Shown here piece by piece: positions 37,663 to 47,837 of a stretch of DNA of 64,000 nt. This DNA comes from Ptychodera flava. Taxonomy: Eukaryota; Hemichordata; Enteropneusta; Ptychoderidae. Where the stretch lies: assembly GCF_041260155.1 (NCBI RefSeq), contig NC_091933.1:19351599-19415598 (forward strand), given 5' to 3'. The translations under genes were made by a program, and so were the position numbers. Every line of letters starts with the position of its first letter. Within the stretch, counting starts at the first letter, position 1. Below the pieces are notes generated by a model, which saw only the letters and a list, made by a program, of their open reading frames with translations, was not told where the DNA came from and did not search any database.

Positions 37663-40081
37663 ATATCCTTGTTCCGACCATCAACCTTATCTTATAGAGT
37701 GATTTTGCATTCATAAGTCACTGCTTTTTGCATTGGTCAATAATGTCAATTGAAGCATTGACCTTAGTTTTTCTATTGTCAATGATTCAAGATGACATGA
37801 AATAAATAATGTCACCTTTGGAGAACTTGGCCGCCAAACACAACGTCGCTGCAAGTCACTGTAGTCTGTTCCCTGCCGAATTTCGATTTATCGCCGTGAC
37901 GGGCCCGGCCGGGCTGGCTGCGAGTTCCTATTTTTCGCGAGCGCGCAGCCAGCGGTAGAAATGGGGCAGGGAACCACACAACAATCACGGTCACTCCATT
38001 TGACCTTACGAGGCAACTCACGAGTTAATAGAAGTTAATGGCTTCTGCCTTTTGGGGGCAGCTAGCCCCACGGGTTCAGACCTGTTATACATGGCTGTTC
38101 TATGCAACTTCAATGTTTAGAATTAAACAAAAGTTCACTTTCTTTAACAAAACTTTACGGTTACCATAAATATATGGCACCGCAATAGGTGCAATAATCA
38201 TATATCATTCAAGGCAGATAATTTAAGAGGTCCAAGAAACAACTTTATATAGAAAATGACGAAAACAATAGGCCCAATAGGGTCTCCTTGACCAGGTTAC
38301 CGGAATGGCTAAACGTTAGCATGCTAGCATGCTACACTCGTCAAGGTTGACCCAAAGTGACAAATTTGGTGCAGAGTAATGTTTTTTGTATAACTTGACA
38401 ATCTTGACAATCATGCCTTTCAGTGTAAAATTATGCCACATCGGGTATATCATCAAACTCTGCCTTTTGGTAACCGTTCGTAAGTTTGGTGTCCGAAACT
38501 GTGAATTGAATAAAGAAAGGCACAATTGGACATCCTTTGTTAGCAAGAGACATTAAGAAACAAACACACCATGGGCGTGCCAACCTGTACGACTGCGGTG
38601 ACCATGACCTCATGGGCTACCCTCGAGTTTGGCGTACCCCTTAATACTCTATAAACAGTATTTCAACAGAAATATCATAGCAGGGTGTGGGTGCGTTTTG
38701 TACACGACTCTGTAAGCGGGTTTCCGAGGTACATGTACAAAACTTTCACCGACTTCTAAAAAGAATGCAAACGTGCAAAGACGATGACTTTTCTCCTTAA
38801 ATGAGGCCAAATAAAGAAATATGTGTGTTTACGGTAACCTGATCTACCCCTAGAAAAATCTATCGACACTTGGACATTTTTTCTCGCATTTTCAAATAAA
38901 TTCTCTAAATTTTACCATATTTTATGAATCTCGGTCCACAAAAATAAACACTAAAAATCCTCCGACCCTACCTACCCTAATTTTCTGAGGCATGTTACCA
39001 GGTTACCTTAAATACACAATTTTACTTTTTTGGCCTGATTACCTATTCCGATGGCTAGGAACATGAAAGCCTGGTAGTAGCCGATGAGTACAGAGTCAAA
39101 ACAGTATGGAGGAGCTATAACGTACAAAATCGTTAGCACGTACGACGTCAGCGTTAGTGATGCGAAAAAGAAAGCCACCGATATTACAGTCAGTCGTGAT
39201 GAATACCCTCTTGGCTTGTTGGAGAACATTTGAATGACGTCATTAAACTGATCGCAAAGCGAAAATTTGTGATTTTGACGAGGCCTGGTCTCTTCAAGCC
39301 AGAAGGCAATGTACAGGACTGTGCAGGCGGTCACACCGAGCGACACCCACAGAGGTGGGAGGAACCCGGCGACTTTGATCCACCGGCCGACTCCGATCTG
39401 CGAGACGCAACCTGCAACGTACAGTGTGGCTTCTGCGAGGATAAGCCGCATTGAAAGCTGCTCTTTCGTTGCGACGTCCGATATGTAAGCAAAGGATATC
39501 GCAAACACGGTAAACAGACTGCCGCTTAAACCGCGCAACACCTCGGATATGAAAAAGTATGGAATGGGCAGACGAAACATAATCACCACCAGGGTAATCG
39601 CAATTGACAGCATAATACCGACGACTGGTATCAGTAAAGTCAGCTTTCGGCCCCATCCTCGCTCACTGCGTGAACCCAAAAACAGAGATGAAAACACCAT
39701 CAACACCGAAGAAGTAACATCAAATCCAAGAGACCAGTAAGACGAAATAGCCTGCACCTGATGTCCAAGGATGTACTCCGGATCGCTTTTGTTCACGACA
39801 CAGGCAAAGGATTGATTCTCGTATGTGGGTTGAGTGGTGTAGTTCAAAGATTCCCCGACAGCCTGTTCCAGGTAGTTTACTCTGACAGATATGAAGGCAG
39901 TTATGTACGCGAAGGTAATGGTGAATATCACGGGTTCCACCGTAATGAGACGGCGCAATCGGCCCAGCAGCCCTGGCTTTGCCACCAATACCGATATGCT
40001 TGGATCTGCAGGGTCTGCTGCCTTCAGTGGATCGGTTTCGACGCTTGGTGCAGGCTCAGTCATCTTCCCTTGCACAGACAT
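34129..40081 (-). CDS. SLC46-family solute carrier, copy A (5 coding exons, 515 aa)
   Basis: A major facilitator transporter of the SLC46 family, which includes the proton-coupled folate transporter. The substrate here is unknown. Coding exons: 39043-40081, 37188-37319, 35990-36073, 34465-34621, 34129-34264; intron phases 1, 1, 1, 2. A cytosolic N-terminus (~48 aa) leads into TVEPVIF at 47-53, like VEPLVF of human SLC46A1. Signature A GSRSERGWGRK is at 136-146. Cys94 in the first outer loop and Cys327 (PPYCF) match the disulfide pair of the folate transporter. YTT and NKS provide N-glycosylation sites in that loop. The exon 3-4 peptide RGRMSKLVHPTEQG, then FNSIYP-like YNNIYSSTVEFMP, closely match the SLC46 C-terminal half. 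About twelve helices are predicted. The start is supported by its conservation in copy B. The 3' exon is cysteine-containing and hydrophilic (about 472-515). Confidence 0.9.
34675..34712. repeat. (CT)n microsatellite in SLC46 copy A intron 3
   Basis: About 38 bp of CT, which is (AG)n in the transcript, 54 bases upstream of the exon 4 acceptor. Copy B has no counterpart at this intron. Confidence 0.9.
35175..35269. mobile_element. 95-bp hairpin MITE, copy 1 (GACTGAAAGATCCGTCGCTC family)
   Basis: The arms are inverted copies, AGACTGGAAGATCCGTCGCT and GGACTGAAAGATCCGTCGCT, reaching into CGAGG. The 11-bp repeat ACTTTGTACTT flanks both sides (35164-35174 and 35270-35280). A second family member is at 56379-56467. 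An 11-bp target repeat fits Mutator-like elements. It lies in intron 3 of SLC46 copy A. Confidence 0.85.
35830..35904. mobile_element. 75-bp perfect hairpin element with 8-bp target repeat
   Basis: Perfect 27-bp arms (35830-35856 and 35878-35904, beginning CACAGGCGCTCC) around a 21-base loop. AGTCGGAC flanks both sides exactly (35822-35829 and 35905-35912). Eight-base duplications are made by hAT, P and Merlin transposases. Perfect arms imply recent insertion. In intron 3 of SLC46 copy A. Confidence 0.9.
36294..36843. mobile_element. 550-bp G-tipped TIR element in SLC46 copy A intron 2
   Basis: The ends share CGGGGGGGGGGTAACTCCA and then, with small gaps, GGCTA, TACGGGG and TCCGC-CGAA over ~55 bp in inverted orientation. 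A motif CCTTTCTGATACC recurs inside (near 36395, 36722 and 36757). A smaller hairpin element is inserted at 36409-36536. No coding frame. Target repeat unclear. Confidence 0.65.
36409..36536. mobile_element. 128-bp hairpin element nested in the TIR element
   Basis: Arms of ~45 bp start TAGTTGTGGAAACGCAGC and ATAGCTGTGGAAACGCAGC and continue through TTGGCGGGG to GTGAGTTGCT with few mismatches. CTGATACC flanks both sides (36401-36408 and 36537-36544). The 8-bp target and YAGNTG tip fit hAT. It interrupts one of the host element's repeated CTGATACC motifs. Confidence 0.8.
37593..37660. repeat. (CT)n microsatellite in SLC46 copy A intron 1
   Basis: About 68 bp of CT, ~275 bp upstream of exon 2 in the transcript. 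Copy B has the equivalent tract at 50251-50295, so it predates the gene duplication. Confidence 0.9.
37869..37975. mobile_element. Decayed GC-rich inverted-repeat element in SLC46 copy A intron 1
   Basis: GTTCCCTGCC at the left is inverted as GGCAGGGAAC at the right, and CTGGCTGCG near the centre pairs with CGCAGCCAG. The arms are interrupted and no target repeat was found. Probably an old MITE. Confidence 0.5.
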
Positions 40082-40570
40082 CGCTGAGGGTTGTGGTCAG
40101 AGCTCAGAGCAGAGCATGGAACATAGGCTTACCAATTGCTACTCCATATTGTATATGACTTTTGTGTGGAGCTCGTGAATTGACGGACCAAGTACGAAAT
40201 CAGCTGACGAAGTGAACAAACCACAAACTATAAGAGTGACCCAGCGTTTTTCACTGATTTGCATAGTTCAGTTAAGGTCACTTCACCCAAGGACGAAAAG
40301 AGTCCGAAGGTTACGCCATATTTGTGCACAGCGCCACGTTTCTCAACTGACATCGACAGTAAGCGATGGACGTATCGTAATTATTGTTTTTGTCAAAACA
40401 GGGGGCCGTATCATAAATATACAAAGTCCGGAAATTAATCGGTCATATTTCTTAGCACTTTGAAGAAAATATGTATGAAATGAGCAGCGCAATGTCCTAG
40501 CATAGAAGCTTTGTTTTCATTTTGACATTCGATAAGAAATATATCCCGAAAACACCTGTAAAACTTTACC

Positions 40571-40626
40571 AATGTCAAGTTTCGTAAAATGAAATATTAA
40601 GCATTTCATTTTACGAAAATTGACAT
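40571..40626. repeat. Short hairpin upstream of SLC46 copy A
   Basis: Arms ATGTCAAGTTTCGTAAAATG and its near complement CATTTTACGAAAATTGACAT, ~25 bp with one or two mismatches, around a 7-base loop. Located ~0.5 kb upstream of the copy A start codon. No target repeat. Confidence 0.6.
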
Positions 40627-41042
40627 GTTCTAGTATCAAGACGATGTATGCAAATGCTTCATAGACCTGGCACTAATGCATGATGGCCTAAGTCAGACTA
40701 GATGATGAATTTTTTGTCCTGTAACGAGAATTGCACAGGCCGATCGGAAGGTAAAAATACAAGATTACATTGTAAAGGGCATGCGATCCAAGATCCAACC
40801 TGAATAGTTGTGATTACAGACACCATTCTGTCGAACTTCTGCCGGGGGGGGGAGAGAACAGCTTGATGAGAAACAATTTGGATACAACACTATACGGATA
40901 ACAGATGAGGTAAGAATTTTAAAGGGAGGGGGTCCGTCGGAACTGCGCTAAAATGTCGTGTGGGACCCATATGACCATTGTAAACACTGCATCAAGGTAC
41001 GCTGGTGATTGAGGAATTGGAAAGTTAAAACATGTTTGTCTT

Positions 41043-41135
41043 TTAACCCTTTCACCACCATGGTTTGTCCCAAATCCATTGTTTTCTATGGTAAAGTTGG
41101 ACCTGTATACAGGGAACTGGGGGTGAAAGGGTTAA
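41043..41135. mobile_element. 93-bp TTAA MITE
   Basis: TTAACCCTTTCACCACC at the left is inverted at the right (GGGGGTGAAAGGGTTAA). Both ends carry TTAA (41043-41046 and 41132-41135), the target of piggyBac and Kolobok transposases. No coding capacity. Confidence 0.7.
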
Positions 41136-41565
41136 TGCACATCGCAAGGCTTAAGTGTTGACGAGATTCGCCTAGATACCGTGCATGATGATATACATTT
41201 TCTTTTTCATTGCAAAGAATACACAGACATTAGACATGATTTTTTCAGTAAACTAAACTTTTGTAAAAACGCATTCAGAGGCACACAAGACCTTGTAAGC
41301 ATCTTTTCAAGGACAGATAAAGCATCACTATGTGAATTGGGAAATACATACATACATGTTTTAAACTCAGACAAGACAAAATGAAAAAGACAAAGTAAAC
41401 TATTTATGAACCTTTAATATGTTGACCTCATGTATAGATATTTATATTTATATATATATTATATATACTCTTTCATTGTTGTTTTTGCAAAACCTTTATT
41501 GTACTTTATGATCAAGATCCCAACTGGGATACGATTTCAATAAAGGCTTACTTTACATTGTTTTC
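41136..41565 (+). mobile_element. 5'-truncated LINE 3' end (non-LTR retrotransposon)
   Basis: A short open frame reads LSVDEIRLDTVHDDIHFLFH, then CKEYTDIRHDFFSKLNFCKN and on to a stop at 41382-41384. D-D/E-I-H-F-L-x-x-C-x-x-Y-x-x-I/L-R is typical of the C-terminal tail of reverse transcriptases of the CR1/L2/Jockey group. A ~180-bp 3' UTR follows with AATAAA at 41539-41544. The reverse transcriptase and endonuclease domains are absent, as expected for a 5'-truncated copy. It starts directly after the TTAA MITE. Confidence 0.65.
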
Positions 41566-41810
41566 TAAACTAGAAAGTCGCACATGCGCATTATCGACTA
41601 CCCTTCCTCCAATGACGAAGAGCGGAACTTTCAGACGACATAACCATACGGAGTAGGTACTTAAAACGAACCACCCCTGTTAATAAATAATCACTCACCT
41701 CATACAATAGCGATAGGACTGTATTCAAATGTCGGGAGTCCTCTCCGAGTCACCCGTCGAAGAGTGTTACAGTGTATATTGTGTAGAGACAGGACTGTCA
41801 GGCGTTAGGG

Positions 41811-42056
41811 AGTGTTCACAATTTACTTTAAGGGGGGTTGGAGGATTTTCAGAGGGGCACGGGAGAAATTATTGTAATTACGAAAAACACCTCTGTCTTT
41901 AGGGGGAACCAGAAAATTGTGTAAGAAAGGCAGCGCCACATATCGATACTCATTTTATGAGTGTGTAAATTTTGGTGTGAAGTGTTCAATTTATGTTGAA
42001 TGTTTTTTCTTGTGTATCTGGCAATATTATGTTATAAACTATGGCGGGACGCTCCC
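41811..42056. mobile_element. Possible short GGGAG-ended MITE
   Basis: TTA then GGGAGTGTTC at the left; GGACGCTCCC then TTG at the right. Only about ten terminal bases agree in inverted orientation. The interior has G-rich blocks (AAGGGGGGTTGGAGG, TTAGGGGGAACCAG) like the ends of the other TTA/TAA elements here. Tentative. Confidence 0.3.
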
Positions 42057-42985
42057 TTGACATGTAGCGGGAACAATTCGTTAACACGGTCCATTTGACG
42101 AGCGTTTTTTGAGACTTAATGATATGTGGTCTCTTCATCGGTCACTTGATGTTAGTTTATCATCCCAGTTATTTTTAATGTATAAATGCCTGGTTGGGTT
42201 AATATTGCTAAAAGGAATGTTACAAGCAATACATTTGGACCCGTGTGATCTGTTTTGATGTGTTCAAGATTCTCCTATAGGCCTATCAGAGGACACTCGT
42301 CATGTGTTGGTTCTAGTGATTCTTTCGGGGTTTTTTTTTACTTCTATTTCTATTATTGTATTCTATTTTCACTTCTAATGTGATTGTTTTTAGTTCATTA
42401 AATTGGTTTTGACTAACGTTCTGAGTACCTCTTGTCTCGTAGCTAACTTAGCCGTTCAAACTTGGCAAAACAGCGATGTATGTTTTTGGTTCCATAGCTC
42501 ATGCATGAATACAAAACCAATGTCAAACTTGTGCTACCATCGCGTCTTCATAGAATGTTTTCTTTCAATAACGACTGACAGCAGAACAGGTTCAAAAGTG
42601 AACATGGAATTGACTCGAATAAGATAACATTTAACATAGGGCCAAAGTCCCTGAAGCTACTATAGACATGGATACAAAATTAAGTATTTCCTGACTGTAT
42701 GAAATTATCTCACTTAGGTCATCCTAGGGACTTGTAAACCAAATATTAAAGCTGTGTGACCAGCAGTTTTGAAAGAACAAGCAACTCAACAGCTGACAGA
42801 GCTCTGCTGTGTTATGTAGAGAATAACCTTTTTGTGACACATGTATTGATGAAGAAGGTGGATATCTGTGAATAACATTGTAAGTGGGTTCTGTTGAATA
42901 AGTTGAGACTGTACATACTCAGAGAAAGCACACTGAAGAGACAAATGTTTGAAACTTAAGAAGTTCAAGGTCATCAAAAGCATTA

Positions 42986-44652
42986 GGGGAGAACCATTTG
43001 ATTCTGGGGGGGTATGGAGGAAGAGGGTATGGGAGCAAATTTTTTTTCCTGTCAGAGTGACAGCAATTTTTTTTTCTACTGTCAGACCTGCATCATTTTT
43101 TTTTTCCAAATGGAGTAGCAGTGCAAATTTTTTTTTATTGGTCATCAAGTTTGTAATGTGTTGTATATAAGGGAGCCGTCATTATTGACGGCCTGAAACT
43201 CCGAAATTTCGAGTGACCCTCCCCCTTCACCAACCATGATGAATTTGAGTAACCTCCCTCTCTAACTCTGAAATTTTGACCATTCCCCACTTAGAAAAGT
43301 TAAATACCAATACATGTAATTACAGCAACAGTAAAGACCTTTCAAATCTTGATGTACCCTGCTAGACTATCATCAGTTATCTCATGATGGTTCAAAAAAG
43401 GTGAACACATCAAAATGAAATTCAAAGTCACAATAAAATAAAATATAAAAGATCACGCATTATCTAACCATATAGTATATTGTTTAATTTGGATGGATAT
43501 TATGACAGGGTTTTCACTAGGATATCTGACGGGGCAGAATTTGAAAGTACAGGGGGAGAACATGAGAGAGGCTTAGGGGGAAGTGTCACAGGGGCTTTCC
43601 CCTATCTTACATGGAATTTTTTAAGATATTGATGTGTGCAATGGTGCAGTCTGGTGCAATCTGAGTTTTTTTAATTTGTTTACTAAGTGAAACTATTAGA
43701 ATACCCCAAGGGGGGAGAGCACGAGAGGGGTTCCCCTCTAGTATTCGAAAGTTTGAGAAATTGATGTGTTTAATGGTGCAATCTGAGAGGAGTTTCAGTT
43801 TATTTTGCACTCGGTAAAACTGTTTGAAAATGACATTGAACACTGATATTTTTTACATTTTTTGCATGATCAGTTTTTGAGTCACAATATTCAACACCAA
43901 ACAATGACAATACAATTTGTGAAAAACAGTTCTGTTTGCCAGAGACTGAAGACAAATGAATATACAGGAACGGAAAATCTGTGACCTTCTTGTGTCATTT
44001 CTCCAGCTGCCAGCTTCTAATGAAAAGCCTGAATATGGTATGTTTGCGATCCGGTGTTTGTGGTCAGAAAAACAAGGCTCACACATTGTATTTCATCATA
44101 TTTGTTGTTCCTCAATTTTTCATTGTCAAGGTACATCTTTCTAACAAATTCATATTGAGAAAATAATATTGGTTTTACACTAGTTTATTGACTCCTGTCT
44201 TGTGTTTTAAATTTTCACAATTTACAGAAGTCAAATAGTCCCCTTTAGATAGTGCCTATGCCATTGAGATATGGCAACAGAAATCCTGAAATATGATTTC
44301 TTGGGTCAGAAAATGGAAGGAAAACATTGAGTGTACTGAGGTGTAGAGTAGAACCCATGTAGTGCATGCTTATATCATAAGTGCTGGGAAAAGAAACATA
44401 AGAATTGCTTGTGATAAAACATTTGCGCCGCCTATGGCGGCGCGCGGGCAAAGAATACATGAGAATAAGGTCTCCAATTTTGCTTATTTCTGGTGCATTG
44501 TGACAATTTTTTTTTCTCTTCTGTCTGTTATGACAATTTTTTTTCTCAGGCCATGACAGGATCAATTTTTTTTTTCTTCTCTCTCACCTGGTGACAAATT
44601 TTTTTTTCTCAAAATCCTCCATACCCCCCCCAGAAATCAAATGGTTCTCCCC
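42986..44652. mobile_element. 1.67-kb TIR element with poly-T motif ends
   Basis: The left end GGGGAGAACCATTTGATTCT, continuing GGGGGGGTATGGAGGA, is inverted at the right end. TTA flanks both sides (42983-42985 and 44653-44655). Inside each end are blocks of CAATTTTTTTT-type motifs separated by ~25-30 bp (43040-43140 and 44505-44610). The core has two ~160-bp units (near 43551 and 43709) with GGGGGAGA, CCCCT and GATGTGT-AATGGTGCA blocks. Near 43174, TAA then GGGAGCCGTCATTATTGACGG looks like another element's end, so it may be composite. No transposase. PIF/Harbinger-like by target and tip. Confidence 0.7.
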
Positions 44653-45229
44653 TTATAAGGAATCATGTAACTTTCATTGCACTGTTTACACAGATTGCAT
44701 AATTGCTATAAATAGCACATGAGGAATCTTACAGCCAAACCTTACCATAAAAACCCTATCACTTTGACCACTCTTTTAATTGACCACTCTATTTTTTTCC
44801 TCAAAAGTAATTTTATTTTATCCTTACCAAGTCAACCATAAATGGAAATTAGAACTTTCTCTATCTCTATCTCTATCTCTATTGCCTATTTGAGCAATTT
44901 CTTTTAGATAACATACAGGGCACAATAAATGACGGTTCAAAATATGTCAAAGTTGGGATTCAGGAAAATTGCCTTTACATGTTTTAATCCTCCAAGATGG
45001 TAAGCATTTCACTATGAACTGTCAAAAAAAGTTGAACTTTCTGATAATTCTACACTAAAATTATTTTGGCTTTGATGATTTCCTAATTCAATTATTTAAA
45101 ATCATATTATTTTTTTCTGGGTGAATTGATAGGGTTTATACAGTACAAGAATTACATACAATGTAAGTCAATTTTGACCAAAAATGACAAAAAATTCCTT
45201 AAAAATACACATTTGCATATTTCATCACA

Positions 45230-45660
45230 ATTTGAACAAATCTAAGTTGGGTTACCCCTAGGGACCTGTACACCAAATAACAAAGCTGCCTGACCAGCGG
45301 TTATGAAGAAGATTTTTTACCAAAAACACCTTTTTTGGCATTAATTTGCCTATTTTCAACAATATCAAAAAATTAAAAAAAATAGTTTCTCAAAATCATA
45401 CTTTTCATCTACACAACAAATATCAAATCAGTAAGTACTGCGGTTCTCAAGATATTTGAGTGGACGGACGCCTCACAAACGGACATACATACATACATAC
45501 ATACATACATACATACATACATACATACATACATACATACATACATACATACATACATACATACATACATACATACATACATACAGACTGACGACGGACG
45601 CCGGACGGATACCCATCCGAATAGCTTCTATAGACTATAGTCTATAGTAGCTAAAAATGG
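45230..45660 (+). repeat. Dispersed repeat ending in (CATA)n and a palindrome
   Basis: The segment GGGACCTGTACACCAAATAA followed by CAAAGCTGCCTGACCAGC recurs in diverged form near 42727-42775 (GGGACTTGTAAACCAAATAT). Downstream lie GTGGACGGACGCC, a CATA array (45484-45585), GACGGACGCCGGACGGAT, and the 18-bp palindrome TATAGACTATAGTCTATA. The copies flank the TIR element at 42986-44652 in the same orientation. Confidence 0.5.
45484..45585. repeat. (CATA)n microsatellite
   Basis: About 25 uninterrupted CATA tetramers within a dispersed repeat. Confidence 0.95.
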
Positions 45661-46916
45661 AAGCCTAATCTTTGCAAGACGAATGTTTGCGTCTATCATT
45701 TTCAAAGAGCCATTGTAAGTGAACCGCGGGTTGGCAAATTGAATTCATGTTTTGATCACTAATGGCCAGCCAAATTGCTAGAATAATTTAAAACTCCGAG
45801 GAAACACTGAGTATTTAACAAACACATACATCACAAATGTTGACCATACCTTATTTGTTAGTGTATATGAGAAAATTTAGAACTTGCAAGATTTAGTTTC
45901 ATCAACGGTGAGTTTACTCTTTTGACATTTACAATTTCTATAACACCGAAAAAAGCTGTGAAATTGTGATTACACATTGCGGGAGTCACGGTGACGTACT
46001 TCACATCCAAATTTTATTTCCTTTAGACAGTGACGAGGCAATGGGTAGCTCAGGCTAGTTACATAACCATGCTATGCTAACTCAGTTTTGGTTATTGGTT
46101 ATTCTAACTTACCATATATCGCTGTCACATCCAGCATTATAACAACAACTGGAGCGAATTTACCACGTCGAATTTGTGCAGAGGTCGGATACAACGCAAC
46201 AAACACGTAGACTGCTATGCAATTTACTCATTTGAGAAAAAAATTGCCCCATTCCTTCATGAGCTAGAGGTGGACAATTAGGAGGCACACATAATGGTCG
46301 CCTGACTCGACAAGACTCGATCCAAACATGCAATTTTCTTTCAGAGTTGCTGAAATATCAAGATAATGTCATAATGCGTATTATTTTTCAAGTGCAAATT
46401 ACAGGTTTCTGGTACACCCTAAAACCATCAACAGTATCCAACACAGGGTGTAACCAAGCTATAGATGTGAGATAATGGGTGATCGGGCCGATTTATACGA
46501 CTAAGCACAATGTAAACAACATCACATTATCATATCTTTATTGATTTGAAGTAACTTACAATAGGTAATTTTGACATTATTGCGACTTGTTTACTGTTCG
46601 AACGTTCGAGAATCATGTACAAAAAAATGATGGCACCATATTGTCGAACGAATCGTTGGACTACAAATTGCAAAATGTTGACACTTCAATATACGCATCG
46701 AAGGCCCATGTATCAGCAAACACTTGTACTATTAATTGGTCTTAATATCATGAAAATGTGTAAATGACGAAATTAAAATGTAAATGGAACTGAAAAGTTA
46801 GATATAAGTTCTGCTGCACCACGCTGTTTTCGATATTAAAGTTCGCCTTTGCTTCAAAATCGATCAACGTCATCTGATTCTGAAGTTGCACAAAAATCCC
46901 GTAGGGCGACTTTTAT
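45661..46916. other. Intergenic, including duplicated 3' flank of SLC46 copy B
   Basis: No gene recognised. From about 46250 it aligns with 33020-33600 (the 3' flank of copy A). The left part has no partner in the window. Confidence 0.5.
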
Positions 46917-47442
46917 GTATAGGATAAGCCCGAGTACGAGGGCTCTTCTGGTATATAAAGTCCAACCCAACGATAAAATGTCGAGGCCGCAGGCCAAGAC
47001 ATTTTATTGTAGGGTTGGACTTTATATACCAGAAGAGCCCGAGTACGAGGGTTTTATCCGACTTAAAAACTATCGCCCCTAACTGATATATTTTCGTTTT
47101 CAATGTGTTTCCGTCAACCGTCCCCTTTGTCAATGTAACATGTTTAGGATATGAATTAAAACTTTTATTTGTGAAATAGCCTTTCAATGTAATGGAACAT
47201 CCTATAAATGCCCTAGGGCACAGCAGATTTTGTGTTGCAGCTGGTTTCCGCTGTGTTACCAAATTTGAATATTAAAACGTACCAGATGTCTACAGAATAT
47301 GACATGTTCACTTTTGATTGGACAGTACTTTACTACGGCGCTGTCATTCGTTTCTGGAATTTGGTGACCAAGGCTTTATGAGTAGATAAAACACCCTGAA
47401 TTGAGCACTCTGATTGGTCAATCAACAGTAGATAGTTTTTAA
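46917..47442. repeat. Foldback repeat FB-1, copy 2
   Basis: Nearly identical to 216-765 except for a few substitutions and the absence of the ~23-bp internal duplication. The opening palindrome (46922-47060) is intact. It lies ~0.4 kb past the stop codon of SLC46 copy B. The matching flank of copy A has no such insertion, so it arrived after the gene duplication. Confidence 0.7.
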
Positions 47443-47837
47443 GCGGAGCTATAGGGGTTTAATACTAAAATAGTGACTTGATTCCCACAAACCGTGTCGT
47501 ATAAATGATTACCTGTTGAGTCACGGTCAACGCTTTAAAGTAAACGGTACAACCACGACGGTGACAGCCAATAGTTGAACTTGGTGTAAAGTATACAATA
47601 CTAAAATCGGTGCGTCACGAGAAAGTGTCACAATTTCAAATATTTGTAGGTGCACATTTCTTGAAAAGCTTGAGGAATTATATTGCTGGCCCGTATACTT
47701 CTGGGCTAATAAGTCTTACACTGTAAAAGATGGCACTTTGGCAGAGGTTGAAGAGGTTGTATTACTGCGCGTTGGATTTTTCTCGATGTTCCTTTTCAAA
47801 GCCGACGTTTGCTGGCATCCAATTTTGACATTCTCGC

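Noticed and set aside
39230-40178. Open frames opposite the SLC46 first exons (also 52956-53684)
   Set aside because: Antisense shadows of conserved coding sequence; no family resemblance, and similar in both copies because the exons are similar.
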